Assembly (NCBI RefSeq): GCF_947087965.1
Contig: NZ_CAMUES010000003.1
Coordinates: 1 to 64,000, forward strand
Origin: an uncultured Mobiluncus sp.
GTDB taxonomy: Bacteria > Actinomycetota > Actinomycetes > Actinomycetales > Actinomycetaceae
Reading direction: 5' to 3'
DNA length: 64,000 bases
Shown here: one piece after another, positions 18,042 to 26,145 of the stretch
How positions within the stretch are numbered: the first letter of the stretch is position 1
Layout: the number at the start of each line of letters is the position of its first letter
Made by a program: the position numbers and the translations under genes
The notes under the pieces: model-generated
Database searches by the model: none
Told to the model about the DNA's origin: nothing
The model's input: the letters and a program-made list of their open reading frames with translations, nothing else

Positions 18042-18589
18042 CACTGTTCACTGTTTTTTACGAGTTTCAGGCGGGGCGTGTTTTGTTGCTTGGCGGGTTG
18101 GGGCGGGTCGAGTTCTTTAGGTGCGAGACTCTCGGGGTGCCGCCCGTCTTCTATCATGTTTCGCCACACGGAGAGAACATTGTAGGCTGCGGAGATTACG
18201 CCACGGGTTTCTGCCCAAAACTCGGTTTCTTTGACGGGTTCTTTGGTTTTGTTACGGGCCGGGTTGGGTGTGTCGTATAGCCGGTCGATGGACTTGACTA
18301 CGTGTTCTAGGATGTCGGCGGCTTTGGTGGTGTTCACATATATGTAGGAGAGGTTTTGGGCGTTGGGGGTCCATTCGTCGTACATGAGGGGCGGATGGTC
18401 GTATAGGGGCGCGAAGTATAGCATTAGGTCGCTCCAGGTTTTCATGACACTACCTTTTGTACAGTCTTTTTGTAGCACCCACAGGCCGGCGGCGTAATCT
18501 AGGTGCCATTCTTGCCCCCACGTGTCCCAAACTATGGTGAGGTCTTCGGGGGGCTGGATGTTGATTAGGGTGAATATTTCTTGGGACAT
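18041..18589 (-). CDS. hypothetical protein, 182 aa
   Basis: ATG at 18589 overlaps the stop of the preceding gene (TAATG). The product starts MSQEIFTLINIQPPEDLTIV, has Trp-rich segments (IVWDTWGQEWHLDY) in its first 50 residues and a charged Lys/Gln-rich tail. No membrane helix or known motif is visible. Coupling to both neighbours by one-base overlaps indicates that the four small genes at 17508-19637 are expressed together. Confidence 0.62.
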   Translation of the reverse strand: MSQEIFTLINIQPPEDLTIVWDTWGQEWHLDYAAGLWVLQKDCTKGSVMKTWSDLMLYFAPLYDHPPLMYDEWTPNAQNLSYIYVNTTKAADILEHVVKSIDRLYDTPNPARNKTKEPVKETEFWAETRGVISAAYNVLSVWRNMIEDGRHPESLAPKELDPPQPAKQQNTPRLKLVKNSEQ

Positions 18590-18837
18590 TACCGGCTTCT
18601 TTCTTTGTTTTTTGCTCCTGTTTTGGGGGCGTGTTCTTGGGTGAGGGAGTAGACGGTGGCGACCTGGTTGAGGTGTCGTTCTAGGGCTGAGATTGGGTAT
18701 CTGGTTTGGATGGTGGCTCCGTTGGTGAGCATTAGGGTGGTGCCTCCGGGGCTCACATATGCGACGATGATGTGGGCTGTGTTGATGATGATGGGGGTTT
18801 TTGTGTCTTTGGGTTGTAGGGTGATGAATGTTTCCAC
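18589..18837 (-). CDS. small hypothetical protein, 82 aa, GTG start
   Basis: A GTG at 18837 preceded by AGGGAGTCGCC is the likely start. An open extension runs further upstream but overlaps the end of the next gene. The product alternates short hydrophobic strands (TPIIINTAHIIVAYVSPGG) with polar turns, suggesting a small beta-rich domain, and ends in a basic tail. The boundary motif CACCGTGTGGGGGG (18883-18896) lies just downstream of the stop of the upstream gene and ~45 bp before this start. Confidence 0.6.
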   Translation of the reverse strand: METFITLQPKDTKTPIIINTAHIIVAYVSPGGTTLMLTNGATIQTRYPISALERHLNQVATVYSLTQEHAPKTGAKNKERSR

Positions 18838-18896
18838 GGCGACTCCCTGTGTGCTTGTTTTTTCGACTGTTTTGTCTTGGGTCACCGTGTGGGGGG

Positions 18897-19637
18897 TTAG
18901 AATTCTTCTTCGGAACGTAGGGACCCGTATGCGCCTGGGGAGGCATAGATTTTGTTGATGTGCGGGTTGACGGTGAGGTCTTCGTGGATTTGGGGTTTGG
19001 TTTCGGAGCCTTGCCATTGATAGTAGCGTCCTAGCGCGGTACCAAGATCCCCCAAAAGATACTGCCGATATTTACTACGAACAGTGTCTACTTCGCCATC
19101 GAAATCTACCAATGCGTCGAGGAATCGTTGTTGTTCTTCTTTGGAAAACTCTTTATACGCATAGTTGGTGGCGAGGGCTATTTTCGTTAGCGAACGAGCC
19201 TGATAGATAGGCAAATCGGGTGGGTTGTCCGGGTAGTGTAGCAGGTACCATTCTTGGGCTTGGTCGTAGGTGTCGTTCCAGGCTTGGAGTTCTTCCGCAT
19301 GCCGCCCGCCAGCATACCTGAGCGGATTTTTCTGGTCGGGGCGCGGGTTATCTTTCACCCACTGCTCCATCTGGGCACGCGCATAATCGTTGACTTCTTT
19401 ACAGTTGTCGTGAATATGCCGGTAGAGGGATCGGGCCATTCCGATAACATGCTCGGGCACGGGTTCTTGCAGATAGAACGTGATGAGTTCTTCCGTATTA
19501 GAGCAATGCGGCGGGTAAATAAGTGAGCCTTCCGACCGGTTTCGGGGGAAGGACGTGAAGTCGAGTTGTCCTTCGTCGGTGACAAAAGGCCGCCATTTTC
19601 CGTGTTCGTCTCTCGGCTGGTTCTGGTTCATTCTCAT
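18897..19637 (-). CDS. hypothetical protein with HGKW-type N-terminus
   Basis: The protein has 246 residues. ATG at 19637 or 19631 is the start; the region AGGTGCATAGGGGCG precedes it. It begins MRMNQNQPRDEHGKWRPF, similar in style to the element's tag (polar run, G-x-aromatic). The rest is soluble, helical and rich in Glu, Tyr and Trp, with no recognised motif. The stop lies next to the boundary motif. It is the first gene after the large channel gene and probably belongs to its operon. Confidence 0.62.
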   Translation of the reverse strand: MRMNQNQPRDEHGKWRPFVTDEGQLDFTSFPRNRSEGSLIYPPHCSNTEELITFYLQEPVPEHVIGMARSLYRHIHDNCKEVNDYARAQMEQWVKDNPRPDQKNPLRYAGGRHAEELQAWNDTYDQAQEWYLLHYPDNPPDLPIYQARSLTKIALATNYAYKEFSKEEQQRFLDALVDFDGEVDTVRSKYRQYLLGDLGTALGRYYQWQGSETKPQIHEDLTVNPHINKIYASPGAYGSLRSEEEF

Positions 19638-19686
19638 CGCCCCTATGCACCTATTCCTTTCTGTTTAGTCTACCGATAATGTCTGG

Positions 19687-22600
19687 TCATGCTTGGGGTT
19701 TGGAGGTTTTTTCTCCAGCCCCTTTTATGGGGTCGTCCCCGTTGTGGTGCCGTCCGCGCCTGGACATGAACCTGGGGGGTTCAGGTTGGGCAGATAACGG
19801 TAGGTTGGGGGTTTGCGGTTCTTGGGTTGTGGGTGACGTAGGCTGCGGGGTCGGAACCTCCGGTGACTGCGGAACAGACCCTACCGGTGGCTGTGGGGCT
19901 GGTGTTTGTACCACGGGCATCGCGACGGGTGCGGTTTCAACGCTTGGAGCCTGTGGGGTTTGCGGGGTCGGCGGGGTAAATATGGGTGGAGCATCTTGAA
20001 CCTGATTAGTAGCAGATGCCTGTGTTTCTTGCGCCAGCCGTTTAGCGTCATTTTCCATTTCTATCTTCTGGTTTGCCAACGCCTGTTTCGTGTTTTCGAT
20101 TTCGGTTTGTTGGCGACGCAGCGTCTGGTCTGTCGTGTCCGTGTCAGCCTGGGCGACCCCGGTCATAGCCTCAGCCATAGTCTGCGCCCGTGGTTTACCG
20201 TCCTCCTGTTTGCCGGAGTTCTGGGCCGCTATGGTATCCATATGGGCCTGGATTTGGGCGTTTTCCCGCTGCTTCTTTTCCTGGTGCGTATCGGCCATGT
20301 CGCCGAGGAAACCGGTGACGGTCGCGGTAGCGTTTGAACTGTCGTGGCTGACGGTACCGGTTTTTTCTCGTACCGTAGTGTTGGTTTCGGGGACAGCATT
20401 GTTGCGGGGTTTTTCTCCCACCGGTATGCCGGTGTTGGGGGCTTTTTCTTCCGTCACGGGTTTCGGTTCAGCGTCTGGTTTAGGCGCGGCTTGTGCCGTC
20501 TCTTGTGGGGTTGTGCTCTTCACGTCGGGGCTATCCATACCCTGTTTCGCGGCATTGCCGCCGGATTTTTCGGCCTCTCCGCCAACACCACCAGCAGGCC
20601 CCCCATCCACACGACGAGCATCCGGCACACCAACCACACCCAAACCATGCTCCTCCAACCAAGCCGCATGCTCCTTACGCACCTTAACCGAACGCTCCCG
20701 CAAACCATCCGACATCTTCGACATAGACTTACGCAACGAATTCACACCCATAGCCGGCCCCGCAAACATACCTACGCCAGGAATCAGCGACCCCGCGACG
20801 GTAGCAGCCGCCGCCTTCGCACCGGCACCAGCCACACCCAAACCGGCCTTACCGACAGTCTTCACCCCAGAAACCGCCACAGACGGCAGACGGGCGAAGC
20901 GATCCGCCCCGGTCAAAGCCGCCTTACCAATAGTCTTAGCCCCCACCACAATCTTCCGGCCCGTGCTAGTAGGCTGAGCCGGCGCGGACGCACGCAAACT
21001 ATCACGTACACCATCCACACTATGCTTAGAAAGAATCTCCCGGCCGCGCACAGCCTTTTCTTTGACCGCAGCCATGTCTCTCATGAATACGGCCCTGTTA
21101 GAGTTCGGGTGCATTTCGGCAAACATCTTCTGCTCCTCAACAAACCCAGACAGTCTGTCGGCTATACCCCTGCCACTGGTCTCGCCAGGTGTCGCCAAAA
21201 CGGGAGCCGCCAACAAGCCGCCCCCTACCTCAACCTGGTTAGCGTTCAACAAGCCTGCCTCGCCAGACTTAGCCCCAACTGTGCCCGAAACCTGGGCGGA
21301 AGCCGCACGAATCTCGCTTGCAGAACCGGACTTGGCCTCCACGTCAGAGACTTTCACCGGGCCTGAAACGTCCGCCCCCTGTGCAGACATCTTCGGGCTA
21401 CCCTCAATCTCCACACCATCCAAACCAATCTTGCCAGACCCTTTAGCCCCATCAATATTAAAGTTCGGAGTCTCCCCAGTAACCGTAGGTTTAGCCTTCG
21501 CCTTAGACCCTATAGTCAAAGAATCCGCACCATCAGAACCCCCAGACCCGGCAGAACGAACCCCCGAAATAACCTTACCCAAAGCCTTCGTCTGTGCGCG
21601 TCGCTCCAAACTATGCAAACCACGCGACAAAGCACGAGACGCCATGCCCGAACCGGCCAAAGCCGCCCCACCAACACCAGCAACAGAACCAGCCCAAGCC
21701 AACGCCCCCTTCGGGGTAAACATGTTCGGCAGCTTAAACACCTTCTTGAACAAGAAATTGACCGCCAAAATAGCCAACATAGGCGACATACCCACCCACA
21801 AAATCAGAAACACACCCGACCCAGACAGCATGGTTTCACCCATAGCAATAATCGCCTGAGTAATAATCAACAACATGGCCATCAGGGTCAAAGCGATAGC
21901 CGAAATCATAGAAAACGACAGCCATGCTTTCGCCAACTGTTTCAACTTCTCGCCCGTGTTCACGGTCGGAATCAAGGTAGCAGCCAGCAGGAAAAATATG
22001 GCCACCCCCATAATGAACAGAATCAGTTTCGACGCGATAATCGCCAACGCCAGTAGGGCAAACGTGATAAAAACACACAGGCCGGAGAAAAGATAGGTTA
22101 GCCCTGCGGCGACCGGAGCCCCAGGGTTGCCGGCCCCATGCAGGCTGATAATATATTCTGCCGCCCCAGGGTCTTTCACTTCCTTTTTGATTTTTCCGTT
22201 GTCGTCCCACCAGTCGAATTTTGCGTCCGCTGTCGGATCCAAAAAGTTGGCCACCCACCCTATAACCGGCATACTTTTCACTGCTGTTTCGGCTTTTTGT
22301 AGAGTGCTTGGCGGGTTCCACCATTCTTGGCATGCCTTCGGAAGGTTACAGTTGCCCAAAAGTCCTGCGCATGTGTTGGAGAAATAGGCCGGGTTTTGTT
22401 TCGCCCCTTTCGACGTGGTGACATGACCGGGGTCGAATGAGCCACCACCCCGCATAGTACAGGCCGCCCACCCCACGGCAGCAATATCAATCTTTGTTTC
22501 GTTAGAGTCATCGAACGCTATAGCGTCCGCACGTGCCCCTTTAGCCCCCGCCCTATCTACTAGGCGCACATGTTCGCTACGCGGACGGTTACTCATCATT

Positions 22601-23601
22601 TCCACCACGTGGCACCAGGAGCGTTCAGAATACGGTTGTACTTCGGGGGATGCCCCGAATTGGACTATTGACCAGGCTTTAGGGCCTACAGATTCCCATA
22701 TCATTGACATGGCTAACGGCATTGCTGCCCCGACCTTCTCAGCCTGCCCAGTTTTGGATAGGTAGTCTTTACGCATCGCGTTTATCATGGCTTGGCAGCT
22801 TAACGGGTCGTTTTGGGTTTCTCGTTTTTGTTGCGCCATAACAGCTTTCAGGGGTGCTTCGGTGATAGCGGAGGCGACAGTGCCGATAGCGTCGTCTATC
22901 TGTCTGGTTATCCATGCTGGGGAGAATTTGCCGGGATGGTAGGTGGTGCCGGTTGTGCCCCCACCTGTTGAGGCTCTCGACCCGGTGATGAATATACCGA
23001 TGAGGGCGATTACTAGGAGTCTGGTGCCGACCTGGCGCACTATCGCCATCATGCCTTCGCGTCGGGCGGTCCATAGGGACGCGCCGAGGACGAACACGAT
23101 AAAGATGACTGCGATGGATGCGCCGCCTGCCGAGCCGATGATGCCTTCTCCGACGGTGGCGGCGATACGGTCGAGTTGGGCCGAACCGGCGGTGGTCATG
23201 TCTGCGGTGGCTGCAGTGGCGACTAGGGAGGTTGCTAAAACCCATAGAGTGTTGCTGAACCCCATGAGTGTCCCGCCGATGAATAGTTGGGCGGATTCGA
23301 GGGGTCGGGCGACAGGCAAGCTACGGCGGGAGTGGAATCCGCCCATTGTTCCAGCCCAACGGTTGAGTGGCAGGAGTTGCCCGGTGGCAGAGTCGGCGGC
23401 AACAATCTTGTCGGAGTAGTCTTCTGCCGGCACCATGTTGGGGACAGTCTGGCTGACGGTTTCAGGAAGGAGGTTCCCGACCGTTACCGTACTGGGGGCG
23501 GGCTGGTTGGGGATAGCGTAGGCACCATAGGCTGGCAACACTATCAGTATTGCTAGTGTGACGAGAATGATTGTTGAGACGAGTCCAGGTTTTTCCCGCA
23601 T
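19687..23601 (-). CDS. VirB6/TrbL-like polytopic conjugation channel protein
   Basis: The protein has 1304 residues. A hydrophobic N-terminal helix (LVSTIILVTLAILIVL) is followed by further membrane segments near residues 110-210, a Cys-containing extracellular domain, then a cluster of about five helices near residues 480-640. The last ~650 residues are low-complexity: Ala/Gly/Ser-rich, then Pro/Gln-rich with a short predicted coiled coil near 1200. That topology is typical of the large VirB6/TrbL-type subunit of Gram-positive and actinobacterial T4SS. It follows the PrgI-like and pilin-like genes. Third-codon composition changes sharply within the gene (see findings). Confidence 0.78.
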   Translation of the reverse strand: MREKPGLVSTIILVTLAILIVLPAYGAYAIPNQPAPSTVTVGNLLPETVSQTVPNMVPAEDYSDKIVAADSATGQLLPLNRWAGTMGGFHSRRSLPVARPLESAQLFIGGTLMGFSNTLWVLATSLVATAATADMTTAGSAQLDRIAATVGEGIIGSAGGASIAVIFIVFVLGASLWTARREGMMAIVRQVGTRLLVIALIGIFITGSRASTGGGTTGTTYHPGKFSPAWITRQIDDAIGTVASAITEAPLKAVMAQQKRETQNDPLSCQAMINAMRKDYLSKTGQAEKVGAAMPLAMSMIWESVGPKAWSIVQFGASPEVQPYSERSWCHVVEMMSNRPRSEHVRLVDRAGAKGARADAIAFDDSNETKIDIAAVGWAACTMRGGGSFDPGHVTTSKGAKQNPAYFSNTCAGLLGNCNLPKACQEWWNPPSTLQKAETAVKSMPVIGWVANFLDPTADAKFDWWDDNGKIKKEVKDPGAAEYIISLHGAGNPGAPVAAGLTYLFSGLCVFITFALLALAIIASKLILFIMGVAIFFLLAATLIPTVNTGEKLKQLAKAWLSFSMISAIALTLMAMLLIITQAIIAMGETMLSGSGVFLILWVGMSPMLAILAVNFLFKKVFKLPNMFTPKGALAWAGSVAGVGGAALAGSGMASRALSRGLHSLERRAQTKALGKVISGVRSAGSGGSDGADSLTIGSKAKAKPTVTGETPNFNIDGAKGSGKIGLDGVEIEGSPKMSAQGADVSGPVKVSDVEAKSGSASEIRAASAQVSGTVGAKSGEAGLLNANQVEVGGGLLAAPVLATPGETSGRGIADRLSGFVEEQKMFAEMHPNSNRAVFMRDMAAVKEKAVRGREILSKHSVDGVRDSLRASAPAQPTSTGRKIVVGAKTIGKAALTGADRFARLPSVAVSGVKTVGKAGLGVAGAGAKAAAATVAGSLIPGVGMFAGPAMGVNSLRKSMSKMSDGLRERSVKVRKEHAAWLEEHGLGVVGVPDARRVDGGPAGGVGGEAEKSGGNAAKQGMDSPDVKSTTPQETAQAAPKPDAEPKPVTEEKAPNTGIPVGEKPRNNAVPETNTTVREKTGTVSHDSSNATATVTGFLGDMADTHQEKKQRENAQIQAHMDTIAAQNSGKQEDGKPRAQTMAEAMTGVAQADTDTTDQTLRRQQTEIENTKQALANQKIEMENDAKRLAQETQASATNQVQDAPPIFTPPTPQTPQAPSVETAPVAMPVVQTPAPQPPVGSVPQSPEVPTPQPTSPTTQEPQTPNLPLSAQPEPPRFMSRRGRHHNGDDPIKGAGEKTSKPQA

Positions 23602-23647
23602 AACAGGCTACCTATCCCTCTCTATAAGGTTGGATGAGTATTGGTTT

Positions 23648-24082
23648 TCAGATTGGTGCCCATTTGGTTTGCATCAAATCCACAATCACGGGGGATTCTT
23701 TAGCTTCCACCACGATGCAGGGTTGGGCCAGGTTCGGGTTGAACGGGCGACCGCAGTACAGAATCTTGCCTGTGGCCGATTTCCTTTTCACAAGGAGCCG
23801 CTCGTAGGGGCGCAGTTGCATGCCTTTAGTGGAGCGGAATGTTACCGCGAACGCCCCTAGCATGGCTGAGGCGGGGAAGGCGATAATCGCCCACGGTCCG
23901 ATGAAGAACGCGAACATGGTGGCGATTGGTGCCCCCGCTAACAGTCCGACCACGATTCCCCAGAAGGCGCGCCGGCTCATTTCGAAGGTCGCAACCTCTG
24001 TAGTACGGTCAGCCCCAGCACCCTTACCGATTATTTCGGTAAGGGTGTACACCTTGGGGATGTTGATGTTGATGTCGGCCAT
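23648..24082 (-). CDS. PrgI/VirB3-like membrane protein of the conjugation apparatus
   Basis: The protein has 144 residues: a ~35-residue polar N-terminus, two adjacent hydrophobic helices (about residues 41-80), then a basic cytoplasmic tail with RPYERLLVKRK. Two helices near the N-terminus and placement between a pilin-like gene and the VirB6-like gene fit the PrgI/TcpE/VirB3 class that links the VirB4 ATPase to the membrane. ATG at 24082 is 1 nt after the pilin-like stop, so translation is coupled. The family assignment rests on layout, not on a clear motif. Confidence 0.62.
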   Translation of the reverse strand: MADININIPKVYTLTEIIGKGAGADRTTEVATFEMSRRAFWGIVVGLLAGAPIATMFAFFIGPWAIIAFPASAMLGAFAVTFRSTKGMQLRPYERLLVKRKSATGKILYCGRPFNPNLAQPCIVVEAKESPVIVDLMQTKWAPI

Positions 24083-24083
24083 G

Positions 24084-24392
24084 TTAGGCGATCATGTGCA
24101 GGAACTTGGCCAGGACGTCGATAAGAATATCGAAGATGGCTAGGAATGCGGGAATAATTACTTTCGGGGATGCACAAATACCAGCGATTACGGTGGTGAT
24201 TAGTAGGCCTTGGGTGAGTTGTGGGTTGCCTCCACCTTTACGTTTGGACCACAGGTAGCCCACTAGGGCTAGGACTAGGATGATTACGCCCACGACCGCC
24301 AACGGGGTGAGAATCGGGTTCAACATTTCTGTGATTTTGTTCCACCCGTTGACGAGGTTGCCGGTGGGGACGATTGTGGGGATAGTAGTCAT
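24084..24392 (-). CDS. VirB2/pilin-like two-helix membrane protein
   Basis: The protein has 102 residues with two hydrophobic helices (about 30-48 and 64-95) separated by a short basic loop WSKRKGGG, as in VirB2-like subunits and TcpD-type proteins. There is no cleavable signal peptide of the standard kind. ATG at 24392 follows AAAGGTAG. It is the first gene leftward from the palindromic operator-like sequence at 24443-24468, so it probably heads the transfer operon running down to ~19637 or beyond. Confidence 0.62.
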   Translation of the reverse strand: MTTIPTIVPTGNLVNGWNKITEMLNPILTPLAVVGVIILVLALVGYLWSKRKGGGNPQLTQGLLITTVIAGICASPKVIIPAFLAIFDILIDVLAKFLHMIA

Positions 24393-24442
24393 GGTTCTTC
24401 TACCTTTCTTGAATAGAGTTGGCTACTTTGTCACCTACTGTT

Positions 24443-24468
24443 GTGTGCGGGGGTTTTTCCCCGCACAC
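24443..24468. promoter_or_regulatory. palindromic boundary motif between divergent genes
   Basis: GTGTGCGGGG (24443-24452) and its exact inverse CCCCGCACAC (24459-24468) are separated by GTTTTT. One arm faces the pilin-like gene on the minus strand, the other the secreted nuclease gene on the plus strand, whose ATG is 12 nt past the arm. The arm sequence recurs at most gene boundaries of the element. A dimeric regulator could bind both arms; the hairpin could also act in RNA. Confidence 0.6.
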
Positions 24469-24480
24469 GACTTGTGGGGT

Positions 24481-25197
24481 ATGGCGAGGAAAAAGTTTGG
24501 TTGGCTGCTGGTTGTAGGGTTGGCTGTGGGGGCGGCTGTTGCGGCTCCGAGTGTTCCAGGGGCTGATATCAGGTTGCCGAATCTGTTAGAGCAGGCCGGT
24601 GTTCCGGGGACGGTGCAGCGCACGGATGCGGACGGGTTGCGCGGCTCTGAAACGCTACAAAAACTGGATATGTTGCCGGTGAAGGGGCGTGCCCCGAAAA
24701 CCGGATATGATCGCGCCCAGTTCGGGCCGGCCTGGAAAGACATTGACCGTAACGGATGCGACACTCGCAACGATATATTGCGTCGCGACCTCAAAAACGT
24801 GGAATCGAAACCAGGCACCGGCGGATGTGTAATATTGTCCGGAACCCTAAACGACCCTTATACGGGGGTCGAGATTGGTTTTAGGCGCGGAAAATATACC
24901 TCCAGCCTGGTACAGATTGATCATGTGGTGGCGTTGAGTAATGCTTGGCAAACCGGGGCGCAACAGTTATCCCAACCTCAGCGGGAAGCGTTGGCCAACG
25001 ACCCGGACAACCTGTTGGCGGTGGACGGGGCCGCGAACATGGCTAAATCGGATGGGGACGCAGCCACCTGGCTACCCCCAAACAAGGGGTTTCGGTGCGC
25101 CTACGTGTCCCGCCAAGTGCAAGTGAAATCGAAGTATGGGTTGTGGGTCACGCCTGCCGAGAAACAGGCAATAATACGTGTGCTGAAAACCTGTTGA
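24481..25197 (+). CDS. secreted HNH nuclease, DUF1524/GmrSD C-terminal type
   Basis: The protein has 238 residues. A signal peptide MARKKFGWLLVVGLAVGAAV is followed by a mature domain with QIDHVVALSNAWQTGAQ, the His motif of the DUF1524 HNH family, and a downstream Asn/Lys-rich segment (DNLLAVDGAANMAKSDGD). Four Cys residues could form two disulphides. Secreted members degrade extracellular DNA in related actinobacteria. ATG at 24481 is chosen because the signal peptide begins there; a longer open frame upstream crosses the divergent promoter. It is one of only a few plus-strand genes in the element. Confidence 0.82.
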   Translation: MARKKFGWLLVVGLAVGAAVAAPSVPGADIRLPNLLEQAGVPGTVQRTDADGLRGSETLQKLDMLPVKGRAPKTGYDRAQFGPAWKDIDRNGCDTRNDILRRDLKNVESKPGTGGCVILSGTLNDPYTGVEIGFRRGKYTSSLVQIDHVVALSNAWQTGAQQLSQPQREALANDPDNLLAVDGAANMAKSDGDAATWLPPNKGFRCAYVSRQVQVKSKYGLWVTPAEKQAIIRVLKTC

Positions 25198-25217
25198 CCC
25201 GCCGTTGGTGGGGGTCA
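25195..25217 (+). terminator. possible terminator after the secreted nuclease gene
   Basis: TGACCC at the stop codon pairs with GGGTCA 11 bases later. A T-rich run (TTTAATTTTTT) follows about 10 bases downstream, further than in an ideal intrinsic terminator. It would separate the nuclease gene from the oppositely oriented tRNA-Arg gene. Confidence 0.35.
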
Positions 25218-25237
25218 CAAAGCCTTTAATTTTTTCG

Positions 25238-25310
25238 CCCCCTTGGCGGGACTCGAACCCGCAACCCACGTCTTAGAAGGACGTTGCTCTGACCATTGAG
25301 CCACAAGGGG
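25238..25310 (-). tRNA. tRNA-Arg (anticodon UCU)
   Basis: It folds as a normal cloverleaf: acceptor CCCCTTG/CAAGGGG, D-stem GCTC/GAGC, anticodon arm ACGTC-CTTCTAA-GACGT, and T-arm GCGGG-TTCGAGT-CCCGC. The discriminator base is G and CCA is not encoded. The anticodon UCU reads AGA (and possibly AGG), usually rare Arg codons in actinobacteria. Carriage on the element suggests supplementation of host decoding during transfer or replication. Confidence 0.93.
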
Positions 25311-25323
25311 GATGCGCGTGCCA

Positions 25324-25386
25324 GCCTCCCATACTGGACTGGCGCGCTAGGGGACTGGGGAAGCCACGTTGTATGGGAGGCTTCCC
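25324..25386. other. strong inverted repeats between the tRNA genes
   Basis: GCCTCCCATAC (25324-25334) is exactly inverted at 25371-25381, and GGGAAGCC (25358-25365) at 25379-25386. The two pairings are mutually exclusive, so the transcript could adopt two alternative folds. No T-loop or anticodon arm is visible. It may be a decayed tRNA-like unit or a processing hairpin. Confidence 0.4.
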
Positions 25387-25548
25387 GTCTCCTACAAGAC
25401 CCCCACAATCGTCCCTTTTCCCCGTGCTACCGGAAAAACAGGCCAGGGGTGTCATCTTGGGGGTGTTGGTGTGGTGTGGGCCCAAGATAACACGCCGTCA
25501 CATTGCCTAATTTTTCCCGGTCGGGGTTCGGAACGATTGTGGGAGCCG

Positions 25549-25621
25549 TCCCCTCAGCAGGATTCGAACCTGCAACCCGCAGCTTAGGACGCTGTTGCTC
25601 TATCCGTTGAGCCATGAGGGG
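25549..25621 (-). tRNA. tRNA-Arg (anticodon CCU)
   Basis: Cloverleaf: acceptor CCCCTCA/TGAGGGG, D-stem GCTC/GAGC, anticodon arm ACAGC-GTCCTAA-GCTGC with an A-C mismatch at the top pair, T-arm GCAGG-TTCGAAT-CCTGC, discriminator A. CCA is not encoded. The anticodon CCU reads AGG. It is close in sequence to the UCU gene 240 bp away and was probably derived from a common ancestor. Confidence 0.92.
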
Positions 25622-25893
25622 TACGAAACAAGAAAAAGAAAAAAGAGGGGACTGTTTTTGGACTGGCATCGGTAGACAATCCCTTACTGTTCTTTGTCTT
25701 GTTTCGTTTTTTCTGGGCACCGTAGCCTTTTATGGCGAGGCTACGATTTCGGCAGTCCAGAGTGCCGGCGATGAAAGGAGTAACTCGCGTTGCGCCACCA
25801 GACAGGGGACACCCGTTCCCTACCTGGAATATCCACTGAATAATGAGTAGCTTTGGCTTGTTCCCGCAGCAGGACAGGAACGAGCCTCAGCCG
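25622..25893. other. non-coding spacer with two hairpins
   Basis: There is no convincing gene in this 272-bp stretch. Two good hairpins are present: CGTAGCC/GGCTACG (25721-25727 and 25739-25745) and GGCTTGTTCC/GGAACGAGCC (25855-25864 and 25877-25886, ten pairs with one G-T). Neither is followed by a T-run on either strand, so they are not typical terminators. They may be processing signals of a polycistronic tRNA transcript or remains of tRNA-like genes. Confidence 0.4.
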
Positions 25894-25966
25894 TGCCCCC
25901 GGCAGGAATCGAACCTGCATAACCAATAAACCGAAGGGAGGTGTAAGGACTCCGGTTTTCGAGGGC
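25894..25966 (-). ncRNA. tRNA-like structure without a standard anticodon arm
   Basis: The ends form a full seven-pair acceptor stem (GCCCTCG/CGGGGGC, discriminator A) joined to a perfect T-arm GCAGG-TTCGATT-CCTGC, and the total is 73 nt as in a real tRNA. The middle does not fold into D and anticodon arms. Instead AACCG...CGGTT encloses GAG...CTC as one long hairpin. An anticodon stem GGAG/CTCC with a TTA-containing loop is conceivable but lacks T33. It could be a decayed tRNA or a tRNA mimic. Confidence 0.45.
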
Positions 25967-26145
25967 TTATAGGGGACGCGGTGCCTACCGAGAGGAAGAC
26001 TCCCGCAAGACGAAGATGAAAACGAAAAAGACTCGCGGAAGCCAAAATAGGATTAGTGTACCGTCCGGTACACTTCGCCGCGCCCCAGACCATCCCCTCT
26101 TTTTTTTACCACGCAGAAAAAAAGAAAAGAGAGGGGGCAGTCCAG

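Noticed and set aside
20344..21859. Plus-strand frames of 300 or more codons opposite the VirB6-like gene
   Set aside because: They are created by the C/A-rich composition of the low-complexity tail; composition is Pro/Arg/Ser-rich without motifs.
24280..24480. Longer N-terminus of the secreted nuclease
   Set aside because: It crosses the divergent promoter and the palindrome; the signal peptide begins at ATG 24481.
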